DNA of 52,879 bases from Saprospiraceae bacterium (GTDB taxonomy: Bacteria > Bacteroidota > Bacteroidia > Chitinophagales > Saprospiraceae), in the NCBI GenBank assembly GCA_013214355.1, contig JABSSL010000031.1, forward strand, positions 21,757 through 74,635, read 5' to 3'. Shown piece after piece: positions 24,819 through 33,518 of this stretch. Position 1 is the first letter of the stretch. Every line of letters begins with the position of its first letter. Made by a program: the position numbers and the translations under genes. The notes beneath the pieces were generated by a model. That model had not been told where the DNA came from, made no database searches, and saw nothing but the letters and a program-made list of their open reading frames with translations.

Positions 24819-25438
24819 TGAAAGCATTACTTCTCATAGATCTGCAAATCGATTTTTGCCCAGGCGGCGCCTTAGAAGTCAAAGAGGGAGATCAAGTGAT
24901 CCCAATTGCTAATGCGCTGATGGAAAAGTTTGAGCTCGTAGTAGCCACTCAAGATTGGCATCCTGCCGACCATGGGAGCTTTGCCGCCAATCACCCCTGG
25001 CGGAAACCGGGGCAAGTTATTGACTTGCACGGCCTAGAGCAGGTACTATGGCCCATCCATTGTGTCCAAGGTAGTTTTGGGGCTAAGTTCCACCCTACAT
25101 TGAATCAAGCAGGTATCACTAAGGTCTTCGTCAAAGGCACGGACTCGACCATAGACAGTTATAGCGGGTTTTTCGACAATGGCCATCGCAAAGCTACTGG
25201 CTTGGGTGATTACCTCAAGGAGCAAGAGGTGACAGAAGTATACATCATGGGATTGGCGACCGATTATTGCGTAAAATTCACCGCTTTAGATGCGGTTGAA
25301 TTGGGCTTTACGACCCATCTGATTGAGGATGCCTCAAGAGGGGTCAATCTCCAGGAAGGCGATGTTGCTCAGGCCGTCTCCGATATGCAAGAGAAAGGTG
25401 TCTCTATCATGGCTTCCAGCACACTCTTAGGGGACTAG
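24818..25438 (+). CDS. pncA: Nicotinamidase
   Basis: Converts nicotinamide to nicotinate for NAD+ salvage; cytoplasmic, 206 residues. The catalytic triad is Asp8 (LLIDLQIDF), Lys106 (FVKGTD) and Cys151 (ATDYCVKFTA). The metal site is in QDWHPADH (46-52 region), and the cis-peptide region GLATDYC is intact. The ATG overlaps the preceding stop by one base, so translation is probably coupled. Full length and no defects. Confidence 0.94.
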   Translation: MKALLLIDLQIDFCPGGALEVKEGDQVIPIANALMEKFELVVATQDWHPADHGSFAANHPWRKPGQVIDLHGLEQVLWPIHCVQGSFGAKFHPTLNQAGITKVFVKGTDSTIDSYSGFFDNGHRKATGLGDYLKEQEVTEVYIMGLATDYCVKFTALDAVELGFTTHLIEDASRGVNLQEGDVAQAVSDMQEKGVSIMASSTLLGD

Positions 25439-25633
25439 TTATTTGCTGGCATTTACCCCAAGTGCTAATTTTAATCCTTCCTTCCTATTTATTTTTGGCC
25501 ATTCAAAACCTTTGATCCTATCCTAGTGTTCCACAAAAAAAGGGAGTAGCTTAATGCAAGGCACCACACTTGAAGGCTACAAAACCAGCCCTATTCCGTA
25601 AACCATTTTATACTTTAAAATTCCTGATTAGCT

Positions 25634-26167
25634 ATGAAAAAGGTAATGTTACTTTCCCTAACAGCAGTCCTTCCTTTGCTCTTACTAGCACAAAATTTTA
25701 AGTCAGAGTCTTTTATTCCTAAATCTTGGGACAAAAATACTGTCGTCGAGGTAAGCACTGAAGACGGTACCTCTGAAGTAAAAATTTTAGCCCTAAGTAA
25801 AGACTTAAAGGGAACTTCCAAAGACATGAAGCCCATCGAGGTCAATGGCGAGAAATATCGAATTCTTCGAACGGATCGCGTCATTAACATCCAGAACGAG
25901 GCTGAGGAAACACTACTTCTGACCAGTAGTCGCCAGATGAAGGTGATTATGCCAAATGGTCAAACTTTCCGTAAAACGAATAAGAGTAATCGAGTATTTT
26001 CCTTCGTAAATGAGGAAGGAAAAGTTGTGGCCGAAGCCAAATTGCGCGACAACACCATTAGCCACAAAATTGAGGTACAGATGCACGAAGAGCAGCCTTT
26101 ATTGTTAGCCTTGTGTGTTGAAATGCTAGTGAAACGTGCAGCTGAGGACGCTTACTTCTCTCTGTAA
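25634..26167 (+). CDS. Exported protein of unknown family, tandem copy 1
   Basis: 177 residues with a signal peptide ending near LLAQN (about residue 20). The mature part has alternating strands: VEVSTEDGTSEVKILALSKD, VNGEKYRILRTDRVI, NEEGKVVAEAKLRDNTIS, then a closing helix QPLLLALCVEMLVKRA. The layout loosely resembles small Tubby-C/LURP1-like beta-barrels closed by a hydrophobic helix, but I cannot support that beyond similarity of pattern. Its neighbour at 26295 is a clear paralog. There is no lipobox and no T9SS tail, so the periplasm or extracellular release is likely. Confidence 0.75.
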   Translation: MKKVMLLSLTAVLPLLLLAQNFKSESFIPKSWDKNTVVEVSTEDGTSEVKILALSKDLKGTSKDMKPIEVNGEKYRILRTDRVINIQNEAEETLLLTSSRQMKVIMPNGQTFRKTNKSNRVFSFVNEEGKVVAEAKLRDNTISHKIEVQMHEEQPLLLALCVEMLVKRAAEDAYFSL

Positions 26168-26183
26168 TTGTTAAACTACTTCT

Positions 26184-26214
26184 TTCCGGGGTCTATCTTC
26201 AGTGGGCCCCGGAA
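26184..26214 (+). promoter_or_regulatory. Hairpin between the tandem exported paralogs
   Basis: TTCCGGGG (26184-26191) pairs with CCCCGGAA (26207-26214) around a 15-base loop, GC-rich and without a T-run. It lies 16 bases after the first gene and 80 before the second; it may attenuate or separate their expression. Confidence 0.45.
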
Positions 26215-26294
26215 GCTAGCTGGGTTTGCTGCAGCGAAGAGCGATGTTTTTGAGTCTAGAGGAATCAATTTCCAACCTTTATAAAACTGTAGTT

Positions 26295-26822
26295 ATGAAA
26301 AAAACACTATTGCTATTGACGCTCTTCACGATTCCTCTACTGCTTTCTGCCCAATACTTCAAATCCCAACCTTTGTACGCCGGATATTGGGGAGGCAAAA
26401 CCACCCTAAAAATCAGCACAATAGACTCAAGCTACCATCTGGAAATCAAAGCCCTCAGCAAAAGACTTAAAGGCACCCAATTCCGTATCAAGCCCGTACA
26501 GATTAACGGTAAAAACTACCAAATCGTCAGAACACAGGACGTGATTCACATCAAAGATGAATCAGAAGAAACCGTGTTGATGACCAGTAATCATCAGATG
26601 CAAGTCGTCATGGCTGATGGCGAAACCTTTCACAAGAATAAATTTCGTCGACGAAACTTCACCTACCTAAATGAAAGCGGTGAAGTGGTAATCGAAGCCA
26701 GGCTTCGGGATAACGTCTTTAATCATGTAGTTGAAATCACTATGCACGAAAATGAGCCCTTACTTTTAGCTCTTTGTGTAGAGATGTTGACCCGATTGGC
26801 TAGAGAACAGGTATGGTTATAA
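26295..26822 (+). CDS. Exported protein of unknown family, tandem copy 2
   Basis: 175 residues from the ATG at 26295, chosen because it starts the signal peptide (MKKTLLLLTLFTIPLLLSAQ); the frame is open further upstream without a plausible leader. Aligns along its whole length with the previous gene: NFKS/YFKS after the signal, ALSK.LKGT, VNGEKY/INGKNY, MLTS/MTSN, GEVVIEARLRDN, and the shared end EPLLLALCVEML. The divergence is substantial, so the duplication is old or the pair diversified. A strong terminator follows. Function unknown. Confidence 0.75.
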   Translation: MKKTLLLLTLFTIPLLLSAQYFKSQPLYAGYWGGKTTLKISTIDSSYHLEIKALSKRLKGTQFRIKPVQINGKNYQIVRTQDVIHIKDESEETVLMTSNHQMQVVMADGETFHKNKFRRRNFTYLNESGEVVIEARLRDNVFNHVVEITMHENEPLLLALCVEMLTRLAREQVWL

Positions 26823-26876
26823 GATAATATAGTGCTGGGAAGAGACGTTAGTAGGACGTCTTGACCACAGATAGGA

Positions 26877-26909
26877 GCGCTTGGTAAAGACAATTTACCA
26901 AGCGCTTTT
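26877..26909 (+). terminator. Strong rho-independent terminator
   Basis: GCGCTTGGTAAA (26877-26888) pairs perfectly with TTTACCAAGCGC (26894-26905) around GACAA, then TTTT. A smaller hairpin AGACGT/ACGTCT (26843-26861) precedes it. It closes the exported-paralog unit. Confidence 0.9.
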
Positions 26910-26990
26910 CTCGTTATAGGGCTACCAGTGAAAACAAAGTACATGTAGAAAATTCAAATTAAAAGCAGTCTGAATTCTCCCTAAAAAACC

Positions 26991-26998
26991 TACCTTTG
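26991..26998 (+). promoter_or_regulatory. Candidate -7 element for the TPR/barrel pair
   Basis: TACCTTTG matches TAnnTTTG exactly. It stands 175 bases before the chosen TPR start, implying a long leader. Apart from this and the terminator upstream, I see nothing in the 351-base gap 26823-27173. Confidence 0.45.
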
Positions 26999-27173
26999 AC
27001 ACCAGGTTCATTGCCCCTCCGGACGCCTCCCATCTGTTAAAATTTTTATAAATTCGTTACAATAAGACAATGACTTAATTTGTTTTCTTAGTTATACAGC
27101 TATCCGATGCCCGATAGCAAGAGAATGCTCTGTTCACCCAGTGTTTCATGTTAACAACCAACAAAAACAGTTC

Positions 27174-30100
27174 ATGAGGACAAGAAAAAATGTATTGCTT
27201 GCATTAGTGCTTATACTCTCTATCCCCTTAACCGCCCAGCGTACCGCTGTATTTACTGAAGCCAACCTTGCTTATAAGCGCGGGGAGGCCTTCATGGATA
27301 AGGGACAACTTGGCCAAGCACAAGCAGAATTCAGAAAAACTATTAGTCAACTAGGCCCCATTAACGAAGCTGAAGCTGAGCTACTTCTTACGAAGGCTCA
27401 GTTTAAATACGCAAAATGCGCTATTCAATTGGAACAACCAGATGGCGAAAAATTAATGCTGGATTTTATCCGCATGCAAAGGCCTGACCCCATCTCCAAT
27501 GATGCCTTAGTAGAAGTAGCTCATTACTACTTTGACGATCAAGAATTTGAAAAGGCTATTGAGTATTACTCCCAAGTGCCCACGGGCGGCATGACTCGCG
27601 AACAGCGATCGGAAGTCCGCTTCAAAATGGGATACGCCTTCTTTGTGCAGAAGAAATTCTCCAGTGCCAAATCCAATTTCCAAGAAATTAAGGATGTAGA
27701 AACCGAATACTATTATCCGACTAATTACTATCTGGGGCTTTGCCATTTCTTTGAAGGGAGTTACAACAATGCTATCAAACAGTTCCGAATCGTCGAGAAA
27801 TCACAGAAGTACAAGAATTATATCCCCTACTACCTAACCCAGATCTATTTTGCGGAAAGGCGTTTTGACGAATTAATTGCCTACGCAGAGCCTAGGCTGC
27901 AAGAACCAGGTATCAAGAAACTACCGGAAACCACTCAGTTGGTCGGACAGGCCTATTTTGAGAAGCAGAATTATGATCTAGCACTCCCCTATTTGGAATA
28001 TTATGCAGAAAGAAGTTCCAAACTTCGGGAAGAGGAATGGTATCAACTTGGTTTTACCCAGCATCAAATGGGAATGCACAAAAAGGCCGTCCAGAGTTTG
28101 AAAGAACTGAATGGGATCGATAGTCGGATTGGGCAATCCGCTATGTATTATCTCGCCGATAGCCACCTTAAAACGGGGGATAGACAATCTGCCAGAACAG
28201 CACTTGCCCAAGCTCGGCGAATGACCTATGATCCGACCATCCAAGAAGAGGCAAACTTCAACTATGCGAAATTATCTTACGAGTTGAAAGACCCTCGCGA
28301 GGCGATAGATGCCCTCCAAGTTATTCCTCCTACCTCCAAATATTATGTGGAAGCTCAATCTTTGATGAGCGAAATTTTCTTGAACTACCGAGACTATCAG
28401 CAGGCTTTATCGGTAATCGAAAAAATGCCCAATAAGACTCCACAAATACAGGAGAGTTATCAAAAGGTAGCTTATCTACGGGGGCTACAATTGTTGCAAG
28501 GCGGGGATATGGAAAACGCCAAAGCTCACCTCTATAAGTCGCAACAGTTTCCCATTGATCTTCGCACCAAGGCTTTAGCTAGTTATTGGCTAGCAGATAT
28601 CGCCCAACGGGAAAAACAATATGACACCAGTATCCGCTTGATGAATCAGTTTCTGACGCTGGCAAAGACAATGAACAATCTACCGGACGAGTCTTCGATA
28701 TTTACCGGTAACTACCTACAGGGCTACAACTACCTAAAGCAGGATAATTACAATTCAGCCTTAGGCTATTTTCGGGAGTCAATTGAAGGAATCAATCGTA
28801 ACCGCAGCTTCATTAGCAGCGAAGATGTGAAGCAGAATGTCTTAGGTGATGCACTGATGCGTACCGGAGATGCCTACTTCAAGCGTAACCAGTACCGGGA
28901 AGCGGTCCGATATTACGACCAGGCTATTGACGGTCGTTTTGGTGGGTATGTATATGCGATTTACCAAAAGGCAATCATCGAAGGCCTAAGAAATCGGGTT
29001 TCTGATAAAATTGTGGCACTGGAGAGAATCGCCAATGAATTCCCTAAATCTTCCTATGCGGATGAAGCCCTCTTACAACTTGGGGTTACCTATCAAGAAA
29101 TCGGACAGTTGAATAGAGCTGTTGTTCCCTTACAGAAGCTAGTATCAGAATATCGCGAGCGATCCAATTTGATCAACCAAGGATTGCTGCAACTGGGCTT
29201 GATTAACTACAATCAAGGAAACTACGAAGGAGCTATCAATTACTATAAGCAAGTATTCACCAACAACCCAGAGCCCAATGAAGGAAACCTGGCCTTGGCT
29301 GCCCTTGAAGAGATTTATATAGATGACTTGGGCCGCGCGGATGATTACTTTGCCTTCTTGGAAACTATCCCGGGTTATAAAGTAGATAACTTTGCCAAGG
29401 ATTCCATCAACTTCAAAGCTGCTGAGGCACAGTTTGAAAATGGTAATTATCAGAGAGCAGTAGATGCCTACTCCGATTATATCCGGAAATTCCCGAATGG
29501 TTCCTATTTGCTAACCGCTTACTTTCACCGCGGAGAGTCATACAGTATTTTGCGCCAATACTCTCCAGCCTTCAGAGACTACGACTTTGTGGTTGGAAAA
29601 GGGCCTAGCCGTTATTACGTAAAGGCGCTGGAAAAGGGGGCGATCATAGCCTACAACCACGAACAAGATTTCAATAAATCCTACGAATTATATACGGCAC
29701 TAGAGACCGCCGCCCCGAACGCAGATATGCGCTTTGAGGCACAATTAGGAGGACTGAGAAGTGCTTATCGAATTGGGAATACACAAGCCGTGTACAATTT
29801 GGCTGGCAAAGTGGCTAATAGTCCCAGTGCCTCTCAGGAGCAGGTAGCAACAGCAAGCTTCTATCTTGGTAAAATCGCTTTTGACCGAAAGGACTATGAT
29901 AATGCCTTGACCACTTTTGAGAAAGTGAAGCGTTTGAGTGATAATGAACAGACGGCAGAAGCCAGGTACTTGATTGCCTATATTTATTACTTGAAGCGCA
30001 ACCTTGATACGGCACAGGAACTATGTATTAATGCCAACAAAGAAAGTTCAGGTTATCCGTATTGGGTGGCAAAGAGTGTACTTCTATTATCTGATATTTT

Positions 30101-30296
30101 CGCTGAAAAAGGAGACCTATACAACGCTAAAGCTGTACTGGAAGCCTTATTGGAGAACTACAAAGACGACGAGGAATTGGTATCCACTGCAAGAGCTAAG
30201 CTGGCAACGATCAATAAGCAGTTGAATCAGGCTAGCCGATTGGACCTGGGTGGAGATCCCAATAGATTAGAGTTTGAAGAAGGAGGTAACAATTAA
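27174..30296 (+). CDS. Large exported TPR protein
   Basis: 1040 residues from the ATG at 27174, which begins a clean signal peptide (MRTRKNVLLALVLILSIPL); an upstream GTG in frame adds 11 unlikely residues. The rest is tandem tetratricopeptide repeats, recognisable by phrases such as AIEYYSQVP, AIKQFRIVEK, AVRYYDQAIDGRF, YEGAINYYKQVF and AVDAYSDYIRKFPNGSY. This makes an all-helical periplasmic solenoid. Related Bacteroidota proteins are often labelled tol-pal/YbgF-like because the repeats hit that domain. It is followed after 60 bases by an outer-membrane barrel, and the two probably form one unit, with the solenoid as periplasmic partner or scaffold. Confidence 0.87.
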   Translation: MRTRKNVLLALVLILSIPLTAQRTAVFTEANLAYKRGEAFMDKGQLGQAQAEFRKTISQLGPINEAEAELLLTKAQFKYAKCAIQLEQPDGEKLMLDFIRMQRPDPISNDALVEVAHYYFDDQEFEKAIEYYSQVPTGGMTREQRSEVRFKMGYAFFVQKKFSSAKSNFQEIKDVETEYYYPTNYYLGLCHFFEGSYNNAIKQFRIVEKSQKYKNYIPYYLTQIYFAERRFDELIAYAEPRLQEPGIKKLPETTQLVGQAYFEKQNYDLALPYLEYYAERSSKLREEEWYQLGFTQHQMGMHKKAVQSLKELNGIDSRIGQSAMYYLADSHLKTGDRQSARTALAQARRMTYDPTIQEEANFNYAKLSYELKDPREAIDALQVIPPTSKYYVEAQSLMSEIFLNYRDYQQALSVIEKMPNKTPQIQESYQKVAYLRGLQLLQGGDMENAKAHLYKSQQFPIDLRTKALASYWLADIAQREKQYDTSIRLMNQFLTLAKTMNNLPDESSIFTGNYLQGYNYLKQDNYNSALGYFRESIEGINRNRSFISSEDVKQNVLGDALMRTGDAYFKRNQYREAVRYYDQAIDGRFGGYVYAIYQKAIIEGLRNRVSDKIVALERIANEFPKSSYADEALLQLGVTYQEIGQLNRAVVPLQKLVSEYRERSNLINQGLLQLGLINYNQGNYEGAINYYKQVFTNNPEPNEGNLALAALEEIYIDDLGRADDYFAFLETIPGYKVDNFAKDSINFKAAEAQFENGNYQRAVDAYSDYIRKFPNGSYLLTAYFHRGESYSILRQYSPAFRDYDFVVGKGPSRYYVKALEKGAIIAYNHEQDFNKSYELYTALETAAPNADMRFEAQLGGLRSAYRIGNTQAVYNLAGKVANSPSASQEQVATASFYLGKIAFDRKDYDNALTTFEKVKRLSDNEQTAEARYLIAYIYYLKRNLDTAQELCINANKESSGYPYWVAKSVLLLSDIFAEKGDLYNAKAVLEALLENYKDDEELVSTARAKLATINKQLNQASRLDLGGDPNRLEFEEGGNN

Positions 30297-30356
30297 AAGC
30301 AGCCAGGATCAGCGATTAGTTTTAATCCTTAATTAACGAAAAAATCAATCAAGAGA

Positions 30357-32003
30357 ATGAATCGTTCTATTCAGTATATTTTAGGTGGGTTACTTTTGTT
30401 TTGCACCCATTTTCTGGTCGCACAGGATGAACTACCGACTGGGGAGGTAGATGTGATCAATAATTTCAATGCGCGATTATTGGATACGGAGCCCTTTACT
30501 TTGAGCCCCATACTTCCTCCTCTGGATACGAGTACACGAAGACAAACCTACAATATCTTGACCAGAGCTATCGAAGTGGCTTATCCAGCGCCTAAGATCC
30601 GACCGCTACGGATCCGAAAGGCAGAAAAACAAAACCTATACAACGGTCATTTTATGCTCGGTGGTGGCCTACCCAACGCCGCTTACATGGAAGGATCGTA
30701 TTTCTTGGATAAAGTTGAGAATTTTGATTTCAGGGTCCATGCCTTCCATCATTCCGCCAACAACAATAAACAGGTGGAAAATCAACGATTCGGTTGGAAT
30801 GACTATGGTCTAGAAGGGACTTACTATCTTAACGAAGAAGGGGTGGCCGTGAATGGTAAAATGAACTATTCCCACAATGCCTCTTTCTTCTATGGTTACA
30901 ATGACCTCAATGAGGAATTACCAGATAAAAACTTCAGTTTTGAATCTGGCGAGGTACGGCAGCGCGTGGCCATTTTTGATATTGGAGCCAGCCTATTTAA
31001 TGGAGCAAGAACTATTCTTGACTTCAACTACAAAGCTGGGTTTGACGTGTATATCTTGCAAGACAATTTTGCTACGCGAGAAAGAGGGTTTAATCTAGAG
31101 CTAGAAGGCACCAAATGGTTCAATGAGTCTCATCCACTAACCATCAAGCTAGTTACGGACTTCACGACCTATAAGAACGAGGAGAGTAAGAGCCTGAACA
31201 ACTTCTTCTTGCAACCAAGCTATACCTATCACGGTGATATCTTTAAGGTGAAAATTGGCGCAAATATCGCTTCTCATGAAGACGAGTTCACTTTCTTCCC
31301 TGACTTGGAGGCTACAGCTAACATAGCACAAGACCTCTTTGGTGTATATGTAGGCGCTGAAGGTAGTTTAAGAAAGAATACCTTCCGGGAACTGAACGAC
31401 TACAATCCTTTCATCGAGTCGCGAATAGATGTACGTAATACCAGCTATTACCGATTCTATGGGGGTATAAAAGGTAATATCCAAGGGATAGACTACGATG
31501 GGCAATTGGCTTATCAAACAGCAGAGAACTTAGCCTTGTATCAATTAAGTGATCCATTGGATTCTATTGCTAGATTTGATGTCTTATATGATACGGCCAC
31601 TATCTTTACCATCAAGGGTAGCGCCTCTGCACCTTTGTTCCCTGGATTTGCACTTACGGGTACCGTTAGCCAACACATTTATTCCTTGGATAATCAAGAA
31701 AAGGCTTGGCACTTACCCGCCTTCAGTCTAAATGTAGGTGCGGCTTATACCACTATGGAAGACCGGCTTAGACTCACCGGAGATTTTTACTTGGAGAATG
31801 GAGTCCCATTTAGAGATAGTAATGGAGAGGCACAAAACCTAAATGCGCTCTTCGATGTCAGTGTGGGGGCCGAACTTTTCTTCACCGACAATATTGGTGG
31901 TTTTGTTAAGATCAATAATCTAGCAAACAATACGCGGCAGCGCTTCCAACGTTACCCCGTCATGGGGCTTAATGCGTTGTTCGGTATTAGCGCTCGTTTT
32001 TGA
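30357..32003 (+). CDS. Outer-membrane beta-barrel protein, TonB-receptor-like without plug
   Basis: 548 residues with a signal peptide ending near LVAQD. From residue 95 onward strands alternate as in TonB-dependent receptors, ending in a Phe-terminated last strand (LNALFGISARF). No plug domain or TonB box is visible, only about 70 residues of linker at the N-terminus. The aromatic-rich strand edges (YYRFYGGIKG, NNLANNTRQRFQRYP) fit an outer-membrane barrel. The pairing with a large TPR protein suggests assembly or surface-protein roles rather than nutrient gating. Function not assigned. Confidence 0.8.
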   Translation: MNRSIQYILGGLLLFCTHFLVAQDELPTGEVDVINNFNARLLDTEPFTLSPILPPLDTSTRRQTYNILTRAIEVAYPAPKIRPLRIRKAEKQNLYNGHFMLGGGLPNAAYMEGSYFLDKVENFDFRVHAFHHSANNNKQVENQRFGWNDYGLEGTYYLNEEGVAVNGKMNYSHNASFFYGYNDLNEELPDKNFSFESGEVRQRVAIFDIGASLFNGARTILDFNYKAGFDVYILQDNFATRERGFNLELEGTKWFNESHPLTIKLVTDFTTYKNEESKSLNNFFLQPSYTYHGDIFKVKIGANIASHEDEFTFFPDLEATANIAQDLFGVYVGAEGSLRKNTFRELNDYNPFIESRIDVRNTSYYRFYGGIKGNIQGIDYDGQLAYQTAENLALYQLSDPLDSIARFDVLYDTATIFTIKGSASAPLFPGFALTGTVSQHIYSLDNQEKAWHLPAFSLNVGAAYTTMEDRLRLTGDFYLENGVPFRDSNGEAQNLNALFDVSVGAELFFTDNIGGFVKINNLANNTRQRFQRYPVMGLNALFGISARF

Positions 32004-32064
32004 CGAATTCCAATTTGGCAAAAGGGTCAAAAATTGTGACTTAAATTCAGCCTAACTACCAACC

Positions 32065-32109
32065 TTAATTAGGGACCATTTGTTGTTATTACAGACGGTC
32101 CCTAATTAA
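32065..32109 (+). terminator. 13-bp hairpin after the barrel gene
   Basis: TTAATTAGGGACC (32065-32077) pairs perfectly with GGTCCCTAATTAA (32097-32109) with a 19-base loop, 61 bases past the stop. No T-run. The remaining gap up to the HTH gene is AT-rich, with a weak TTAGTTTA near 32271-32278 that could be a poor -7 element. Confidence 0.55.
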
Positions 32110-32324
32110 TATTCGAACCTTAGTTTACCTACCTATTAACTTCCATTTTTATATAAAATTTGGCAAAACCGCCATGTAACAGAATCCTCTGCTATCAATC
32201 CAAAACACCGTCAAACATTTAGCAAGAATTCAAGAGAAACACTTTGATAAAAGTTGGAAAAGCTTTACATTAGTTTAACAGATTTTAAACAACTAACCAC
32301 ATTTATTCACTAAATCGAAAGCTT

Positions 32325-32582
32325 ATGAATATTTCCTTCAATGAGTTGCGAGACATCAAGCACAAGTTACCAACTGGTAGCGTTAAGAGAATAGCAGAAT
32401 CTCTAGACATTGAAGAACAAACAGTAAGAAATTATTTCGGAGCCAATAAATTCCAAAACGGACAAATCACTGGAAAGCACGTTCAGCCAGGCCCTAACGG
32501 CGGAATCGTAAGCTTGAGAGATACAGCCATCCTTGAAGCGGCTATGAAGATTCTAAGAGAGTCTGAATCTGAAATGGCTTAG
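32325..32582 (+). CDS. Small helix-turn-helix DNA-binding protein
   Basis: 85 residues. Residues 18-40 (GSVKRIAESLDIEEQTVRNYF) form a textbook HTH, followed by a short basic turn (FQNGQITGKHV), a Gly-rich segment and a C-terminal helix AILEAAMKILRESE. I believe close relatives are widespread in Bacteroidota as an unnamed 'DNA-binding protein', but no target is known to me. It stands alone between an operon end and a very strong two-way terminator, so it is its own transcription unit. Small size, isolation and strong termination suggest high expression, possibly as a nucleoid-associated or global regulator; that is inference. Confidence 0.85.
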   Translation: MNISFNELRDIKHKLPTGSVKRIAESLDIEEQTVRNYFGANKFQNGQITGKHVQPGPNGGIVSLRDTAILEAAMKILRESESEMA

Positions 32583-32584
32583 CT

Positions 32585-32625
32585 GAAAAAGGGGAAACAA
32601 ATAAGAAATTTGTTTCCCCTTTTTC
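32585..32625. terminator. Bidirectional rho-independent terminator
   Basis: GAAAAAGGGGAAACAAAT (32585-32602) pairs perfectly with ATTTGTTTCCCCTTTTTC (32608-32625), 18 bp around AAGAA. T-runs lie on both strands, so it ends the HTH gene and also the convergent trmN6 transcript. Confidence 0.93.
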
Positions 32626-32667
32626 ATGAACTTACCACCTAGATTCTACAACACTATACCATTCATT

Positions 32668-33408
32668 TCACGGGTTGAGATAGAACGCCTCCGTTAAGGA
32701 GCGATAGGCCTCTGTGCGATGTATATCATTCTCTTGCATTAGTACCAAGGTACTAGTGTGACCTGGAATGGCTTTTGATTCTTTCTCAAATACCAACAGC
32801 AGTCGCTCTGCTGAACGGGAAGGCTTTGGCTGAACTTCAATCATCTGTGTACAGTACAGGTGATAACTTTCCGCCAATTCCTTAAACCTTAACCCTTCCA
32901 ATAGCGGTAAGATCGTAGCAAATTTTCCTCCCTTACGTAGCAGCCGACGAACAGCACGTAACAAATCGTTATGCGGCAACTTTACGGTATGCCGAACGCT
33001 GTTTCTATCTTGATTAAAGCTGAAGGTTCCACCAGAAAAGAAGGGTGGGTTACTGACAATGAGATCAAAGCCCTCTTTTATTCCTTCTGGGAGATCAAAG
33101 TCTTGGATTGAACCCAGATGTGCCTCTAAGCGGTCTGCCCAAGGCGCCTTTTCCATGTTCTCTTTAGCCTGCTGATAAGCCGCCTCGTCGATCTCCACCG
33201 CATGGATTACTCCTTCCTCACACCGCTGACCCAACATGATAGCAATTAAGCCGGTGCCGGTCCCAATATCGAGAATTGTCTGAGCGGATCCAACTGGTGC
33301 CCAGGCCCCCAGCAGGACGCCATCCGTGCCCACTTGCATTGTGCAACGATCTTGTTCAACAGTGAACTGCTTAAAGACAAACGGTTTGATAGCTTTGGAG
33401 GGAGTCAT
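32668..33408 (-). CDS. trmN6: tRNA1(Val) (adenine-N6)-methyltransferase
   Basis: Methylates A37 of tRNA1(Val) using AdoMet; cytoplasmic, 246 residues. FKQFTVEQDRCTMQVGTDGV is the family's N-terminal motif, DIGTGTGLIAIML the AdoMet site, and NPPFFSGG the N6-adenine motif. The spacing matches YfiC/TrmN6 rather than HemK, which is elsewhere in this window. It is read convergently to the HTH gene and shares its terminator. Confidence 0.9.
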   Translation of the reverse strand: MTPSKAIKPFVFKQFTVEQDRCTMQVGTDGVLLGAWAPVGSAQTILDIGTGTGLIAIMLGQRCEEGVIHAVEIDEAAYQQAKENMEKAPWADRLEAHLGSIQDFDLPEGIKEGFDLIVSNPPFFSGGTFSFNQDRNSVRHTVKLPHNDLLRAVRRLLRKGGKFATILPLLEGLRFKELAESYHLYCTQMIEVQPKPSRSAERLLLVFEKESKAIPGHTSTLVLMQENDIHRTEAYRSLTEAFYLNP

Positions 33409-33428
33409 GATTTGTGTATTAGTCTTTA

Positions 33429-33487
33429 TAAAACTTGGGAACTGGAGATTAGTTCAGTAAAACAAACTGAACTGCCAGTTCCCAAGT
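33429..33487 (-). terminator. Terminator of the DUF5689/TonB receptor operon
   Basis: ACTTGGGAACTGG (33433-33445) pairs with CCAGTTCCCAAGT (33475-33487). Inside, AGTTCAGT (33451-33458) pairs with ACTGAACT (33466-33473), 21 bp in all with a seven-base loop. On the minus strand TTTTAT follows. It lies 32 bases past the DUF5689 stop. Confidence 0.8.
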
Positions 33488-33518
33488 CTCTTACATCGAT
33501 GAACAAGACAGCAACACG

